A stretch of DNA of 35,657 nucleotides. Source: Ruminococcus sp. (GTDB taxonomy: Bacteria; Bacillota; Clostridia; Lachnospirales; Lachnospiraceae). This document shows positions 9,144-17,335 of this stretch, piece after piece (position 1 is the first letter of the stretch; each line of letters starts with the position of its first letter). The DNA is taken from NCBI GenBank assembly GCA_020024635.1, contig JAHHTL010000023.1:1-35657 (forward strand). Direction: 5' to 3'. The translations under genes and the position numbers were made by a program. Under the pieces are notes generated by a model, which saw nothing but the letters and a program-made list of their open reading frames with translations, ran no database searches and was not told where the DNA came from.

Positions 9144-9842
9144 ATGCTTTATTATGATTCCACATATATTCTTGTGTTGATAGGAGTGATAATCTGTTCT
9201 ATCGCATCAGCAAGAGTAAACCGCATGTTTAATCGCTATTCAAAAGTTTACAGTAATCAAGGAATGACAGGAAGAGAAGCGGCAGAGAGAATTCTGCACG
9301 CAAATGGTATTTATGATGTGAGTGTACAACACGTTTCAGGAAAATTAACAGACCATTATGATCCAAGAAATAAAATACTTCGTTTGTCGGATTCCACCTA
9401 TTCATCTACTTCCGTTGCAGCAATTGGCGTGGCGGCGCATGAATGTGGGCATGCAGTTCAACATCAAAGGGCATACCTTCCTTTGAAAATAAGAGGAGCC
9501 CTTGTTCCGGTTGTAAACTTTGGTTCTACCATTTCTTGGCCGATGATCATCATTGGAATGTTTCTAAATGGAAGAAGTGCAATGTTTTTGATCAATCTTG
9601 GAATTTTACTGTTCTCAAGTGCATTGTTGTTCCAGATTGTGACCTTACCGGTGGAATTTAATGCTTCTAAAAGAGCCGTTAAGATTTTACAGAGCACACA
9701 GATTTTAAGAGAAGAGGAAATGAAAGGCGTAAAAAAAGTTTTAAAGGCAGCAGCCCTTACTTATGTTGCAAGCGCTGTCTCTACAATATTACAATTTTTA
9801 CGACTACTTTTAATCACAGCAAACAGAAGAGACGGAGACTAA
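9144..9842 (+). CDS. Membrane zinc metallopeptidase, YugP family
   Basis: A 232-residue membrane protein of the neutral zinc metallopeptidase family typified by B. subtilis YugP. The zinc-binding motif HECGH lies at 99-103 (H99, E100, H103). Hydrophobic segments are visible near residues 5-20, about 122-145 and about 147-172, with another near the C terminus. Substrates of this family are not well established. It lies 2 nt after fmt and 3 nt before rsmB, so it is surely part of the same transcript; this position beside fmt and rsmB recurs in Firmicutes. The AAGGAGGA ribosome binding site overlaps the last codons of fmt. Confidence 0.85.
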   Translation: MLYYDSTYILVLIGVIICSIASARVNRMFNRYSKVYSNQGMTGREAAERILHANGIYDVSVQHVSGKLTDHYDPRNKILRLSDSTYSSTSVAAIGVAAHECGHAVQHQRAYLPLKIRGALVPVVNFGSTISWPMIIIGMFLNGRSAMFLINLGILLFSSALLFQIVTLPVEFNASKRAVKILQSTQILREEEMKGVKKVLKAAALTYVASAVSTILQFLRLLLITANRRDGD

Positions 9843-9845
9843 TTT

Positions 9846-11192
9846 ATGGGCAAACCAATAAATGAAAGAGAAATCGTTCTGGCAGTATTGCTAGATATTA
9901 CAGAGCATGAAGTTTATAGTCATATTGCATTAAAAAATGTACTAGATAAATACCAGTATATGGATAAAAAGGAAAGAGCTTTTATTACAAGGGTAACGGA
10001 GGGAACCTTGGAACATATGATTGAGATTGATTACATCCTTAATCAGTTTTCGAAAGTAAAGGTTCCTAAAATGAAACCGGTAATCAGAGCAATTTTAAGA
10101 AGTGGAGTATATCAGCTCTATTATATGGATACAGTGCCAGATTCAGCGGTATGCAATGAAGCAGTGAAGTTAGCAGTCAAAAAGGGATTTGGAACACTGC
10201 GTGGGTTTGTTAATGGTGTGTTAAGAAATGTGGCAAGAAGTAGAGAAACAATTCGTTGGCCAAAAGATCCATTGGAAGCACTTTCTGTGAAATATTCTAT
10301 GCCAAAGTGGATCATAGAACTGTGGAAAAAGAATTATGATATGGAAACAATCGAAACGATGTTGGCAGAGTTTCAAGCAGAAAATCCAGTAACCATACGT
10401 TGCAATACCAGTAGGATTTCTACGGAAAAATTGGAAGAAATGTTTGAAAAACAAGGAATTTTATGGGAACGCCATCCTTATTTGACCTATGCATATAAAA
10501 TTTCAGGGTATGATCATCTAGGGGATGTAGAAGGGTTCTGGCAAGGCTTGTTTACCGTGCAAGATATTAGTTCCATGCTTGTAGCATCTGTCGCGGCTCC
10601 GAATAAAGAGGCTTACGTGATTGATGTCTGTGCAGCGCCGGGAGGAAAAGCAATGCATATGGCGGATCTTCTTTGTGGAACCGGACAGGTAGAAGCAAGA
10701 GATCTCACAGAATATAAAGTGGGACTGATTCAGGAAAATATAGAACGCATGCAATTTCAAAATATCTGTGCAAAACAAGTAGATGCAACAGCGCTTATGG
10801 AAGAATCAATAGAAAAAGCGGATGTTGTCATTGCAGATCTTCCATGTTCTGGACTTGGTGTGCTTGGGAAAAAGACAGATTTGAAATATAAAACAGAAAA
10901 AGAGCAGATAGAACAATTGGCAATGTTACAAAGAAAAATCCTAGATACGGTGTGGAGATATGTGAAGCCTAATGGAACATTGGTTTATAGTACATGCACC
11001 ATTACCCCACAAGAAAATTTAGAAAATGTGAAGTGGTTTTTAAACACACATCCAAACTTTGTATCGGATCCCCTAGAACCTTATTTATGTGAAGAATTAC
11101 AGACACAAGTGAAGTCAGGTTGTCTTCAGTTGTTGCCTGGAATTCATGACAGCGATGGATTTTTCATTGCAAAATTTTGTAGAAAAGAATAG
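9846..11192 (+). CDS. rsmB: 16S rRNA (cytosine-967-C5) methyltransferase RsmB
   Basis: A 448-residue RNA methyltransferase that forms m5C967 in 16S rRNA from S-adenosylmethionine. An N-terminal NusB-like all-helical domain (about 1-140) precedes the Rossmann methyltransferase domain with SAM motif DVCAAPGGKA. Both catalytic cysteines of the m5C family are present: C334 in DLPCSGLG (motif IV) and C384 in YSTCTITPQEN (motif VI). GGAG at 9834-9837 is well placed for ATG 9846. It is packed between the zinc peptidase gene and rlmN. Length and motifs are normal. Confidence 0.95.
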   Translation: MGKPINEREIVLAVLLDITEHEVYSHIALKNVLDKYQYMDKKERAFITRVTEGTLEHMIEIDYILNQFSKVKVPKMKPVIRAILRSGVYQLYYMDTVPDSAVCNEAVKLAVKKGFGTLRGFVNGVLRNVARSRETIRWPKDPLEALSVKYSMPKWIIELWKKNYDMETIETMLAEFQAENPVTIRCNTSRISTEKLEEMFEKQGILWERHPYLTYAYKISGYDHLGDVEGFWQGLFTVQDISSMLVASVAAPNKEAYVIDVCAAPGGKAMHMADLLCGTGQVEARDLTEYKVGLIQENIERMQFQNICAKQVDATALMEESIEKADVVIADLPCSGLGVLGKKTDLKYKTEKEQIEQLAMLQRKILDTVWRYVKPNGTLVYSTCTITPQENLENVKWFLNTHPNFVSDPLEPYLCEELQTQVKSGCLQLLPGIHDSDGFFIAKFCRKE

Positions 11193-11227
11193 TCATTTAT
11201 AGAAAGAAAAAGGAAAAGAATCAGCAG

Positions 11228-12268
11228 ATGAAAAAAGATATTCGTGCATATACATATAAAGAACTGATGAAAGAAATAGAACATATTGGAGAAAAGAAAT
11301 TTCGTGCCAAGCAGATTTATGAATGGTTGCACGTAAAATTAGTGGATCATTTTGATGAGATGACAGATCTTTCTAAAAATTTGAGAGAAAAATTAGGAGA
11401 AACATATGAAATTCTTCCAGTTACCATGCTGGAACGTCAACAGTCCAAGTTAGATGGTACAAATAAATTTTTGTTCCAATTACAGGATGGAAATGTTGTG
11501 GAAAGTGTGCTTATGCGATACAAACACGGAAATTCCGTTTGTATTTCTTCTCAGGTGGGATGTCGGATGGGATGTCGCTTTTGTGCTTCTACGATAGGAG
11601 GACTTGTAAGAAATTTGTCGGCATCAGAGATGGTGGGACAAATTTACCAAATCCAGAAAATAATAGGAGAGAGGGTTTCCAATGTTGTTATAATGGGGAC
11701 AGGAGAACCGTTAGACAACTACGATAATTTTCTGAAATTTGTGACACTCCTTACGGATGAACATGGACTGCACATTAGTCAGAGAAATATTACCGTGTCG
11801 ACTTGCGGGATTGTTCCTAACATGTTGGAACTTGCCAAAGAAAATCTTCAGATTACCCTTGCTCTTTCACTTCATGGAGCAACCCAGGAGAAAAGAAAAA
11901 AATTGATGCCGGTTGCGAACAAATTTGAACTATCAGAAGTGTTAGAGGCATGCGATGCATATTTCAAAGAGACAGGAAGAAGAATTACATTTGAGTATAG
12001 TCTGGTGCATGGAGTCAATGACACTGCAGAAGATGCAAGAGAACTGATTGAGATTTTAAAACCAAGAAATTGCCATTTAAATTTGATACCGGTAAATCCA
12101 ATAAAAGAACGAGATTTCGAGCAGCCAAGTCGTAAAAGTGCTCTGAATTTCAAAAATAAACTTGAAAAAAGCGGAATAAATGTTACTATAAGAAGAGAAA
12201 TGGGCGCAGATATTGACGGCGCCTGCGGTCAGTTAAGACGTCGTTACGTTCAGACCTGCAGCGAATAA
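11228..12268 (+). CDS. rlmN: 23S rRNA / tRNA adenine-C2 methyltransferase RlmN
   Basis: A 346-residue radical-SAM enzyme that methylates C2 of A2503 in 23S rRNA and A37 in some tRNAs. The radical-SAM cysteines are C112, C116 and C119 (CxxxCxxC in GCRMGCRFC). The methyl-carrying cysteine expected near the C terminus is C333 in DGACGQLR. The segments GTGEPLDN and LALSLHGA are characteristic. Cfr resistance methylases share the fold, but its place in a core ribosome-maintenance operon favours RlmN. The ribosome binding site is modest (AGGA at 11211-11214, 13 nt before ATG). Confidence 0.95.
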   Translation: MKKDIRAYTYKELMKEIEHIGEKKFRAKQIYEWLHVKLVDHFDEMTDLSKNLREKLGETYEILPVTMLERQQSKLDGTNKFLFQLQDGNVVESVLMRYKHGNSVCISSQVGCRMGCRFCASTIGGLVRNLSASEMVGQIYQIQKIIGERVSNVVIMGTGEPLDNYDNFLKFVTLLTDEHGLHISQRNITVSTCGIVPNMLELAKENLQITLALSLHGATQEKRKKLMPVANKFELSEVLEACDAYFKETGRRITFEYSLVHGVNDTAEDARELIEILKPRNCHLNLIPVNPIKERDFEQPSRKSALNFKNKLEKSGINVTIRREMGADIDGACGQLRRRYVQTCSE

Positions 12269-12280
12269 AGGAGAAATATG

Positions 12281-13024
12281 ATGAAAACATTTGCAGTTAC
12301 CGACGTAGGCATGGTACGAAAAGTAAATCAAGACTATGTCTATACAACGGACAATCCGATTGGGCCTTTAGAAAACCTGTTTGTGGTAGCAGACGGGATG
12401 GGAGGACATCAAGCGGGAGACTATGCTTCAAAGTATACAGTAGAGACGGTGATCAGTGAATTAGAAAAGTCAAATAGCGAGGATGTGGAAAAAGCGCTGG
12501 TTTCTGCAATCAAAGTTGCCAATAGAGAAATTATTAAAAAGGCAAATCAAGATCCAGAACTTAAAGGAATGGGAACAACGGTAGTTGCTGCTACGATTGT
12601 AAATCAAATGATGTATTTTGCAAATGTAGGAGATAGTAGACTGTATCTTATCAATCAAGGAATTACGCAACTTACAAAAGATCATTCTCTTGTAGAAGAG
12701 ATGGTTCGTTTAGGTGGGATTAAACCCGAAGAGGCGAAGTATCATCCGGATAAAAATATTATCACCAGAGCAATTGGTGCAAAAGGAAATGTAGACGTTG
12801 ATTTTTATGAACACAGATTAAAAAAAGGGGACATCATTCTTATGTGTACAGATGGTTTGAGCAATATGGTAGAGGATGATGAATTGTTCCATATTATACA
12901 AGGGGGAAGAGATATTGTAGAATCTGCAGTATCACTTGTAGATGCTGCCAAAGAAAATGGTGGTACAGACAATATCGGTATTGTATTAATAGAACCATTT
13001 ACAGATGAGGTGAGTGTATGTTAA
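12281..13024 (+). CDS. prpC: PP2C-type serine/threonine phosphatase (PrpC/Stp)
   Basis: A 247-residue Mn/Mg-dependent protein phosphatase that reverses phosphorylation by the neighbouring kinase PrkC. PP2C motifs are complete: TDVGMVRKVNQD at the N terminus, VADGMGGH (D38, G39 and following) for metal binding, GDSRLYL, TDGLSNMV and GGTDNIG. Two adjacent ATG codons exist at 12278 and 12281. AAAGGAG (12267-12273) overlaps the rlmN stop and gives better spacing (7 nt) for the second, so I use that; the difference is one residue. The last 7 nt overlap prkC, a kinase-phosphatase pairing conserved in Firmicutes. Confidence 0.95.
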   Translation: MKTFAVTDVGMVRKVNQDYVYTTDNPIGPLENLFVVADGMGGHQAGDYASKYTVETVISELEKSNSEDVEKALVSAIKVANREIIKKANQDPELKGMGTTVVAATIVNQMMYFANVGDSRLYLINQGITQLTKDHSLVEEMVRLGGIKPEEAKYHPDKNIITRAIGAKGNVDVDFYEHRLKKGDIILMCTDGLSNMVEDDELFHIIQGGRDIVESAVSLVDAAKENGGTDNIGIVLIEPFTDEVSVC

Positions 13025-15108
13025 AAGAGGGAATATTTCTAGGAAAACGCTATGAAATCCTTGGCAAGATCGGCGCCGGAGGTATGGCGGATGTGTATAA
13101 AGGAAAAGACCATAAGTTGAATCGTTTTGTTGCGATTAAAGTTTTGAAAAGTGACTACCGTTCAGATGAAGTCTTTATTCAGAAATTTTTAAGCGAAGCA
13201 CAGGCGGCAGCAGGACTTATGCATCCAAATGTGGTTAATGTTTATGATGTTGGTCAGGATCGAGGGCTCTATTACATGGTAATGGAGCTTGTAGAAGGAG
13301 TGACCTTAAAAGAATATATAGAAAAAAAGGGAAGATTGACACCGAAAGAAACGGTTAGTATCTCCATACAAATGGTAACCGGAATTCAAGCCGCACATAA
13401 GCAGCATATTATCCATCGAGATATTAAACCACAAAATATTATCATTTCAAAAGAGGGAAAAGTAAAGGTTACAGACTTTGGAATTGCCCATGCTACGACT
13501 ACGACAAAGACAATTAGTGCAAGCGTTATGGGGTCAGTACATTATGCTTCCCCAGAGCAGGCTCGTGGTGGGATTGTAGATGAAAAAAGTGATATTTATT
13601 CTGCCGGTATTACCATGTACGAAATGATCACAGGACATGTGCCGTTTGACGGAGACTCGACAGTTTCTGTAGCAATTAAGCATTTGCAGGAGAACATTGT
13701 TTCACCGGCAGAAGAGGTACCAGATATTCCATATAGTCTAGAGTGTATCGTTATGAAGTGTACACAGAAAAATCCAGAACGAAGATATTTAAATTGCGAA
13801 GATCTCATTCAGGATTTAAAGCGGTCCTTAACAGATCCGGAAGGAACATTTGTTAATATGTCACCCTATGCCAATGTAACAGATGAAACCGTGGTGTTGT
13901 CAGAATCAGAAGTTGAGCGAATCAAACAACGAAGATATGAAGATGATGAGTATGAGGATGACGATGACGAATATGACGACGAATACGACGATGACTATGA
14001 TGATTACGACGATGATGATGAATACTCAAGAAGATCGCCAGATAGTGTAGACTCAAATGTAAAGAAGATTACAAAGATATTAATGATTGCTGCAGCAGTT
14101 GTCATTGCGATTGGAGCCATCTTTATGGTTGGAAAGGCAACAGGACTTTTCAAGTTTGGTGGAAATAAAATACTAAAAGATGAAGGGAAAAAAACAATTG
14201 CAGTTCCGAAAGTTGTTGGAAAATCAGTAAAAGAAGCGATCGAGATTTTAAATGATGCAAATCTTGGATACCAGATTGTACATGAAGAAAGTTCAGATAA
14301 GTACAAGAAAGGTCAGGTAATAAAACAGACGCCAGAAGGTGGAAAAAAGGTTCCCGAAAATACAGAGATTAAGCTTGTAGTCAGCCTTGGAAAAGGGGAT
14401 AAGAAAATCAAAGTACCAGATGTTTTAAATCTAACGGAAGAAGAAGCAGAAGAGATGCTCACAGATGCGAAACTTTCGGTAGAAGTAAAATACGAGTTCC
14501 ATGATTCCATTCCAGAAGGGAAAGTAATCACGACATCACCAAAAGCAGGGGCTGAGGTAAAAGAAGGTTCGAAAGTTACTGTTATGGTTAGTAAGGGAAC
14601 ACAAGATAGTACCGTTCCAAAATTGACAGGACTAACAGAAGAACAGGCAAAAGGAGCTCTATCAGAGGCGGGACTGCGTTGTGGAAGCGTAACCGAAGAA
14701 TACAGTGACAAGTATGAAAAAGGTCTTGTTATTTCACAGTCAGAGGAAGCTGGTAAAAAATTAGAAAAAGATTCTGCTGTGAATATTGTAATAAGCAAAG
14801 GGAAAAAAATTAAAATGAGTACCGTACCTGCTTTGAATGGAAGAACAGAATCTGACGCAAGAGCGGCGTTGGAGAAATCTGGCTTAAAGGTGGGAAATGT
14901 CACAACGAGATATGATCGTAACGTTATGAGTGGGTATGTTATTACGCAGTCAGCAGCGGCAGGAAGTCAGATGGAAGAAGGATCAGTTGTTGATTTTGTT
15001 GTAAGTTTGGGACCGGAACCAACTCCGGAACCACCAGCACCGTATCCACCGACACCAGAACCGCCAACTCCAGAGCCACCAATTGATGGAGGAGGTCCAG
15101 TAGGATAG
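13018..15108 (+). CDS. prkC: PASTA-domain Ser/Thr protein kinase PrkC
   Basis: A 696-residue transmembrane kinase that senses peptidoglycan fragments or lipid II and phosphorylates cytoplasmic targets. The N-terminal eukaryotic-like kinase domain (about 10-270) has a glycine-rich loop, K41 in VAIK, HRDIKPQN (D135) and DFG (D153), with threonines in the activation loop. A very acidic Asp/Glu/Tyr tract (about 307-336) links to one membrane helix (about 351-372). Outside the cell are four PASTA repeats beginning near 394, 464, 531 and 601. The protein ends with a 31-residue proline/glutamate tail of repeated PEPP/PTPEPP units. The ATG overlaps the phosphatase stop. The acidic juxtamembrane tract and the Pro-rich tail are unusual relative to B. 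subtilis PrkC, which lacks them as far as I recall. Confidence 0.95.
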   Translation: MLKEGIFLGKRYEILGKIGAGGMADVYKGKDHKLNRFVAIKVLKSDYRSDEVFIQKFLSEAQAAAGLMHPNVVNVYDVGQDRGLYYMVMELVEGVTLKEYIEKKGRLTPKETVSISIQMVTGIQAAHKQHIIHRDIKPQNIIISKEGKVKVTDFGIAHATTTTKTISASVMGSVHYASPEQARGGIVDEKSDIYSAGITMYEMITGHVPFDGDSTVSVAIKHLQENIVSPAEEVPDIPYSLECIVMKCTQKNPERRYLNCEDLIQDLKRSLTDPEGTFVNMSPYANVTDETVVLSESEVERIKQRRYEDDEYEDDDDEYDDEYDDDYDDYDDDDEYSRRSPDSVDSNVKKITKILMIAAAVVIAIGAIFMVGKATGLFKFGGNKILKDEGKKTIAVPKVVGKSVKEAIEILNDANLGYQIVHEESSDKYKKGQVIKQTPEGGKKVPENTEIKLVVSLGKGDKKIKVPDVLNLTEEEAEEMLTDAKLSVEVKYEFHDSIPEGKVITTSPKAGAEVKEGSKVTVMVSKGTQDSTVPKLTGLTEEQAKGALSEAGLRCGSVTEEYSDKYEKGLVISQSEEAGKKLEKDSAVNIVISKGKKIKMSTVPALNGRTESDARAALEKSGLKVGNVTTRYDRNVMSGYVITQSAAAGSQMEEGSVVDFVVSLGPEPTPEPPAPYPPTPEPPTPEPPIDGGGPVG

Positions 15109-15115
15109 TTAATTT

Positions 15116-15994
15116 ATGCAAGGAAAGATATTAAAAGGAATTGCCGGATTCTACTACGTTTACGTAGTAGAATCCGGTGTTTATGAGTGTAAAGCAAAGG
15201 GAATTTTTAGAAAAGATAAAGTGAAACCACTGGTAGGTGACAGGGTTGAGATCGAAGTCTTAAACGAGGAAGAAAAGACAGGAAACATTGTTCGGATTTT
15301 TCCTAGAAAAAACGAATTGATTCGACCGGCAGTGGCCAATATTGATCAGGCACTGGTGATTTTTGCGGTCACAGAACCAGAACCACACTTTAACTTGCTG
15401 GATCGTTTTTTGATTATGATGGAACGAAAAGAGATTCCTGTAACTTTGTGTTTTAATAAAAAAGATATTGCAACACAATCGCAAATAGAGAAATTAAAAG
15501 AAATTTATCAGTCCTGTGGATATCCGGTTTTGTTTTGTAGTGCATTATTAGAAGAAAACATGGAAGAAATCAAGAACCATCTTAGCGGTAAGATTACAGC
15601 GGTGGCTGGGCCTTCAGGAGTTGGAAAATCTTCTATTATCAATCGTCTTCAGACAGATATAAAAATGGAAACAGGCGAGATCAGTAGGAAAATTGCGCGA
15701 GGAAGGCATACTACAAGACATTCAGAATTGATTACGATTGACAAAGAGACATTTATTATGGATACACCTGGATTTAGTTCTCTCTATGTAAATGATTTTG
15801 AAAAAAGTGACTTAAAGTATTATTTTCGGGAATTTGAACCATATGAAGGATTGTGCAGATTTCAAGGGTGCGATCATGTACATGAGCCAGGATGTGCGGT
15901 GAAAGATGCACTCGAAAAAGGAAAAATTCATACCATTCGATATGAAGATTATTTGGAAATGTATCAAGAACTACAAGAAAAAAAGAGGTATTGA
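15116..15994 (+). CDS. rsgA: Ribosome small-subunit GTPase RsgA (YloQ)
   Basis: A 292-residue circularly permuted GTPase that checks late maturation of the 30S subunit. An N-terminal OB fold (about 1-70) is followed by the permuted G motifs: NKKD at 114-117 (G4) before the P-loop GPSGVGKSS at 165-173 (G1) and DTPGFSS (G3). A C-terminal zinc knuckle has CRFQGCDHVHEPGC. It starts 7 nt after prkC; the ribosome binding site is weak (AGGA at 15102-15105). A perfect 15-bp inverted repeat begins 28 nt inside the gene and could affect translation. The neighbourhood prkC-rsgA-rpe-thiN is the standard Firmicutes order. Confidence 0.95.
   Translation: MQGKILKGIAGFYYVYVVESGVYECKAKGIFRKDKVKPLVGDRVEIEVLNEEEKTGNIVRIFPRKNELIRPAVANIDQALVIFAVTEPEPHFNLLDRFLIMMERKEIPVTLCFNKKDIATQSQIEKLKEIYQSCGYPVLFCSALLEENMEEIKNHLSGKITAVAGPSGVGKSSIINRLQTDIKMETGEISRKIARGRHTTRHSELITIDKETFIMDTPGFSSLYVNDFEKSDLKYYFREFEPYEGLCRFQGCDHVHEPGCAVKDALEKGKIHTIRYEDYLEMYQELQEKKRY
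15144..15177 (+). repeat. Perfect 15-bp hairpin inside the 5' end of rsgA
   Basis: CCGGATTCTACTACG at 15144-15158 and its exact complement CGTAGTAGAATCCGG at 15163-15177 surround a TTTA loop. Two G-T pairs can extend the stem to 17. It encodes the conserved segment around FYYVY of the OB fold, but uses the less common C-ending codons TTC, TAC, TAC and TAC in a genome that favours T-ending ones. This suggests that the structure, not only the protein, may be selected. It lacks a T-run, so it is not a standard terminator. Confidence 0.75.
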
Positions 15995-15996
15995 TT

Positions 15997-16659
15997 ATGA
16001 ATAAAATTTTAGCTCCATCTATACTATCCGCAGATTTTAAAGTATTAGGAGAACAGATTCGAACAACTTATGAGCATGGCGCAGAATTTTTGCATTTTGA
16101 CGTTATGGACGGATTATTCGTTCCAAGTATTTCATTTGGAATGCCAGTATTAAAATCCATTCAAGGAGTGGCAGAGCAGGTGATGGATGTTCATCTTATG
16201 ATTACAGAACCAATCCGCTATATAGAGGAGTTTCAAAAAGCCGGAGCCGATTTTTTAACGGTTCACCTAGAAGCTTGTGAGGATATCAAAGCCACGATCG
16301 ATAAAATTCACGCATGTGGCATGAAAGCAGGGGTGTCCATTAAGCCAAACACACCAGTAGAACAATTGCTTCCAATCATTGATCAGGCAGAGATGTTCTT
16401 GATTATGAGTGTAGAACCAGGATTTGGAGGACAGGCTTTTCTTCCAGAATCACTCGATAAAATTCGGGCGTTAAAAGCAATGTTAAAAGAAAGAAACCTA
16501 ACTGCGTTGATCGAAGTAGACGGTGGAATTTATCAGTCCAATGTCAGAGAAGTGCTAGACGCAGGTGTTGATGTGGTTGTTGCAGGATCTGCTGTTTTTA
16601 AAGGAGAGATTGTCAATAACGTAGAAGGATTTGTGGAGATATTTAAAGAATATGAATAA
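15997..16659 (+). CDS. rpe: Ribulose-phosphate 3-epimerase
   Basis: A 220-residue TIM-barrel enzyme that interconverts D-ribulose 5-phosphate and D-xylulose 5-phosphate in the pentose phosphate pathway. Family motifs are LAPSILSADF, HFDVMDG (catalytic D35), DVHLMI, MSVEPGFGGQ (phosphate and loop region) and EVDGGI (catalytic D175). ATG 15997 follows AGAGGT at 15984-15989 and lies 2 nt after the rsgA stop. A TTG six bases earlier is in frame but less likely. The end overlaps the thiN start by 8 nt. Confidence 0.95.
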   Translation: MNKILAPSILSADFKVLGEQIRTTYEHGAEFLHFDVMDGLFVPSISFGMPVLKSIQGVAEQVMDVHLMITEPIRYIEEFQKAGADFLTVHLEACEDIKATIDKIHACGMKAGVSIKPNTPVEQLLPIIDQAEMFLIMSVEPGFGGQAFLPESLDKIRALKAMLKERNLTALIEVDGGIYQSNVREVLDAGVDVVVAGSAVFKGEIVNNVEGFVEIFKEYE

Positions 16660-17305
16660 AAGAACAGTTATCGTCAGCGGAGGAGATTTAGATTCAGATT
16701 TTGTGCTGCCGATCTTAAAAGAGGAAGATACGGAGTTTATTATTGGGGTAGATAAAGGTCTGGTTTTCTTATACGAGCATGGAATTAAACCGGATTATAT
16801 TGTTGGCGATTTTGATAGTGCTCCGGAGGAAGTTGTTCGCTACTACAAAGAAAAAACCAATATTCCGATCCGAGAATTTAATCAGGTGAAAGATGCGTCT
16901 GATACAGAAATTGCATTAAGACTTTGTATTGATCTTAGAAGAAAGAATATTCTTATATTAGGGGCAACGGGAAAACGACAAGATCATTTTTGGGCTAATG
17001 TGCAGTCTCTAAAGATTGCACTGGATGCAAAAGTAGATGCCAGAATTATAGATGCGCATAACTGCATTCGTCTGTTGGATCGAGACTTTACATTATCAAA
17101 AGAGGAGGCATTTGGGAAATATATTTCGGTATTCCCATTAGGGGCAACAGTGGAAGATTTTGGAATACAGGGAGTGAAATATCCACTAAGTCACCATGCT
17201 TTGACACCATACAATAGCTTGTGTGTAAGCAATGAAATTGTAAAAGAAGAACTAAAAATTACGATTCCATTTGGAACAGTCGTTTTGATGGAAACACATG
17301 ATTAA
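16652..17305 (+). CDS. thiN: Thiamine pyrophosphokinase
   Basis: A 217-residue enzyme that makes thiamine diphosphate directly from thiamine and ATP. Recognisable parts are the N-terminal VIVSGGDLDSD, the acidic GDFDSAP loop (52-58; D53, D55), DASDTEIAL and GATGKRQDH, followed by a small C-terminal beta domain that binds thiamine. ATG 16652 lies inside the last codons of rpe; a TTG at 16631 would add seven residues but would lie deeper in rpe. The product supplies the cofactor used by the pyruvate:ferredoxin oxidoreductase encoded further along. Confidence 0.92.
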   Translation: MNKRTVIVSGGDLDSDFVLPILKEEDTEFIIGVDKGLVFLYEHGIKPDYIVGDFDSAPEEVVRYYKEKTNIPIREFNQVKDASDTEIALRLCIDLRRKNILILGATGKRQDHFWANVQSLKIALDAKVDARIIDAHNCIRLLDRDFTLSKEEAFGKYISVFPLGATVEDFGIQGVKYPLSHHALTPYNSLCVSNEIVKEELKITIPFGTVVLMETHD

Positions 17306-17335
17306 AAATTATAGAAGAAGAGAGGAAAAAAACAC

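Noticed and set aside
13939..14027. The acidic tract of prkC as a possible repeat-driven frameshift or assembly error
   Set aside because: The reading frame stays intact through it, and the membrane helix and four PASTA repeats follow in frame.
14313..14903. A 196-codon open frame on the - strand opposite the PASTA repeats of prkC
   Set aside because: It is antisense to a well-supported gene, has low-complexity Ser/Phe/Pro composition and matches no family; it reflects the codon bias of the + strand.
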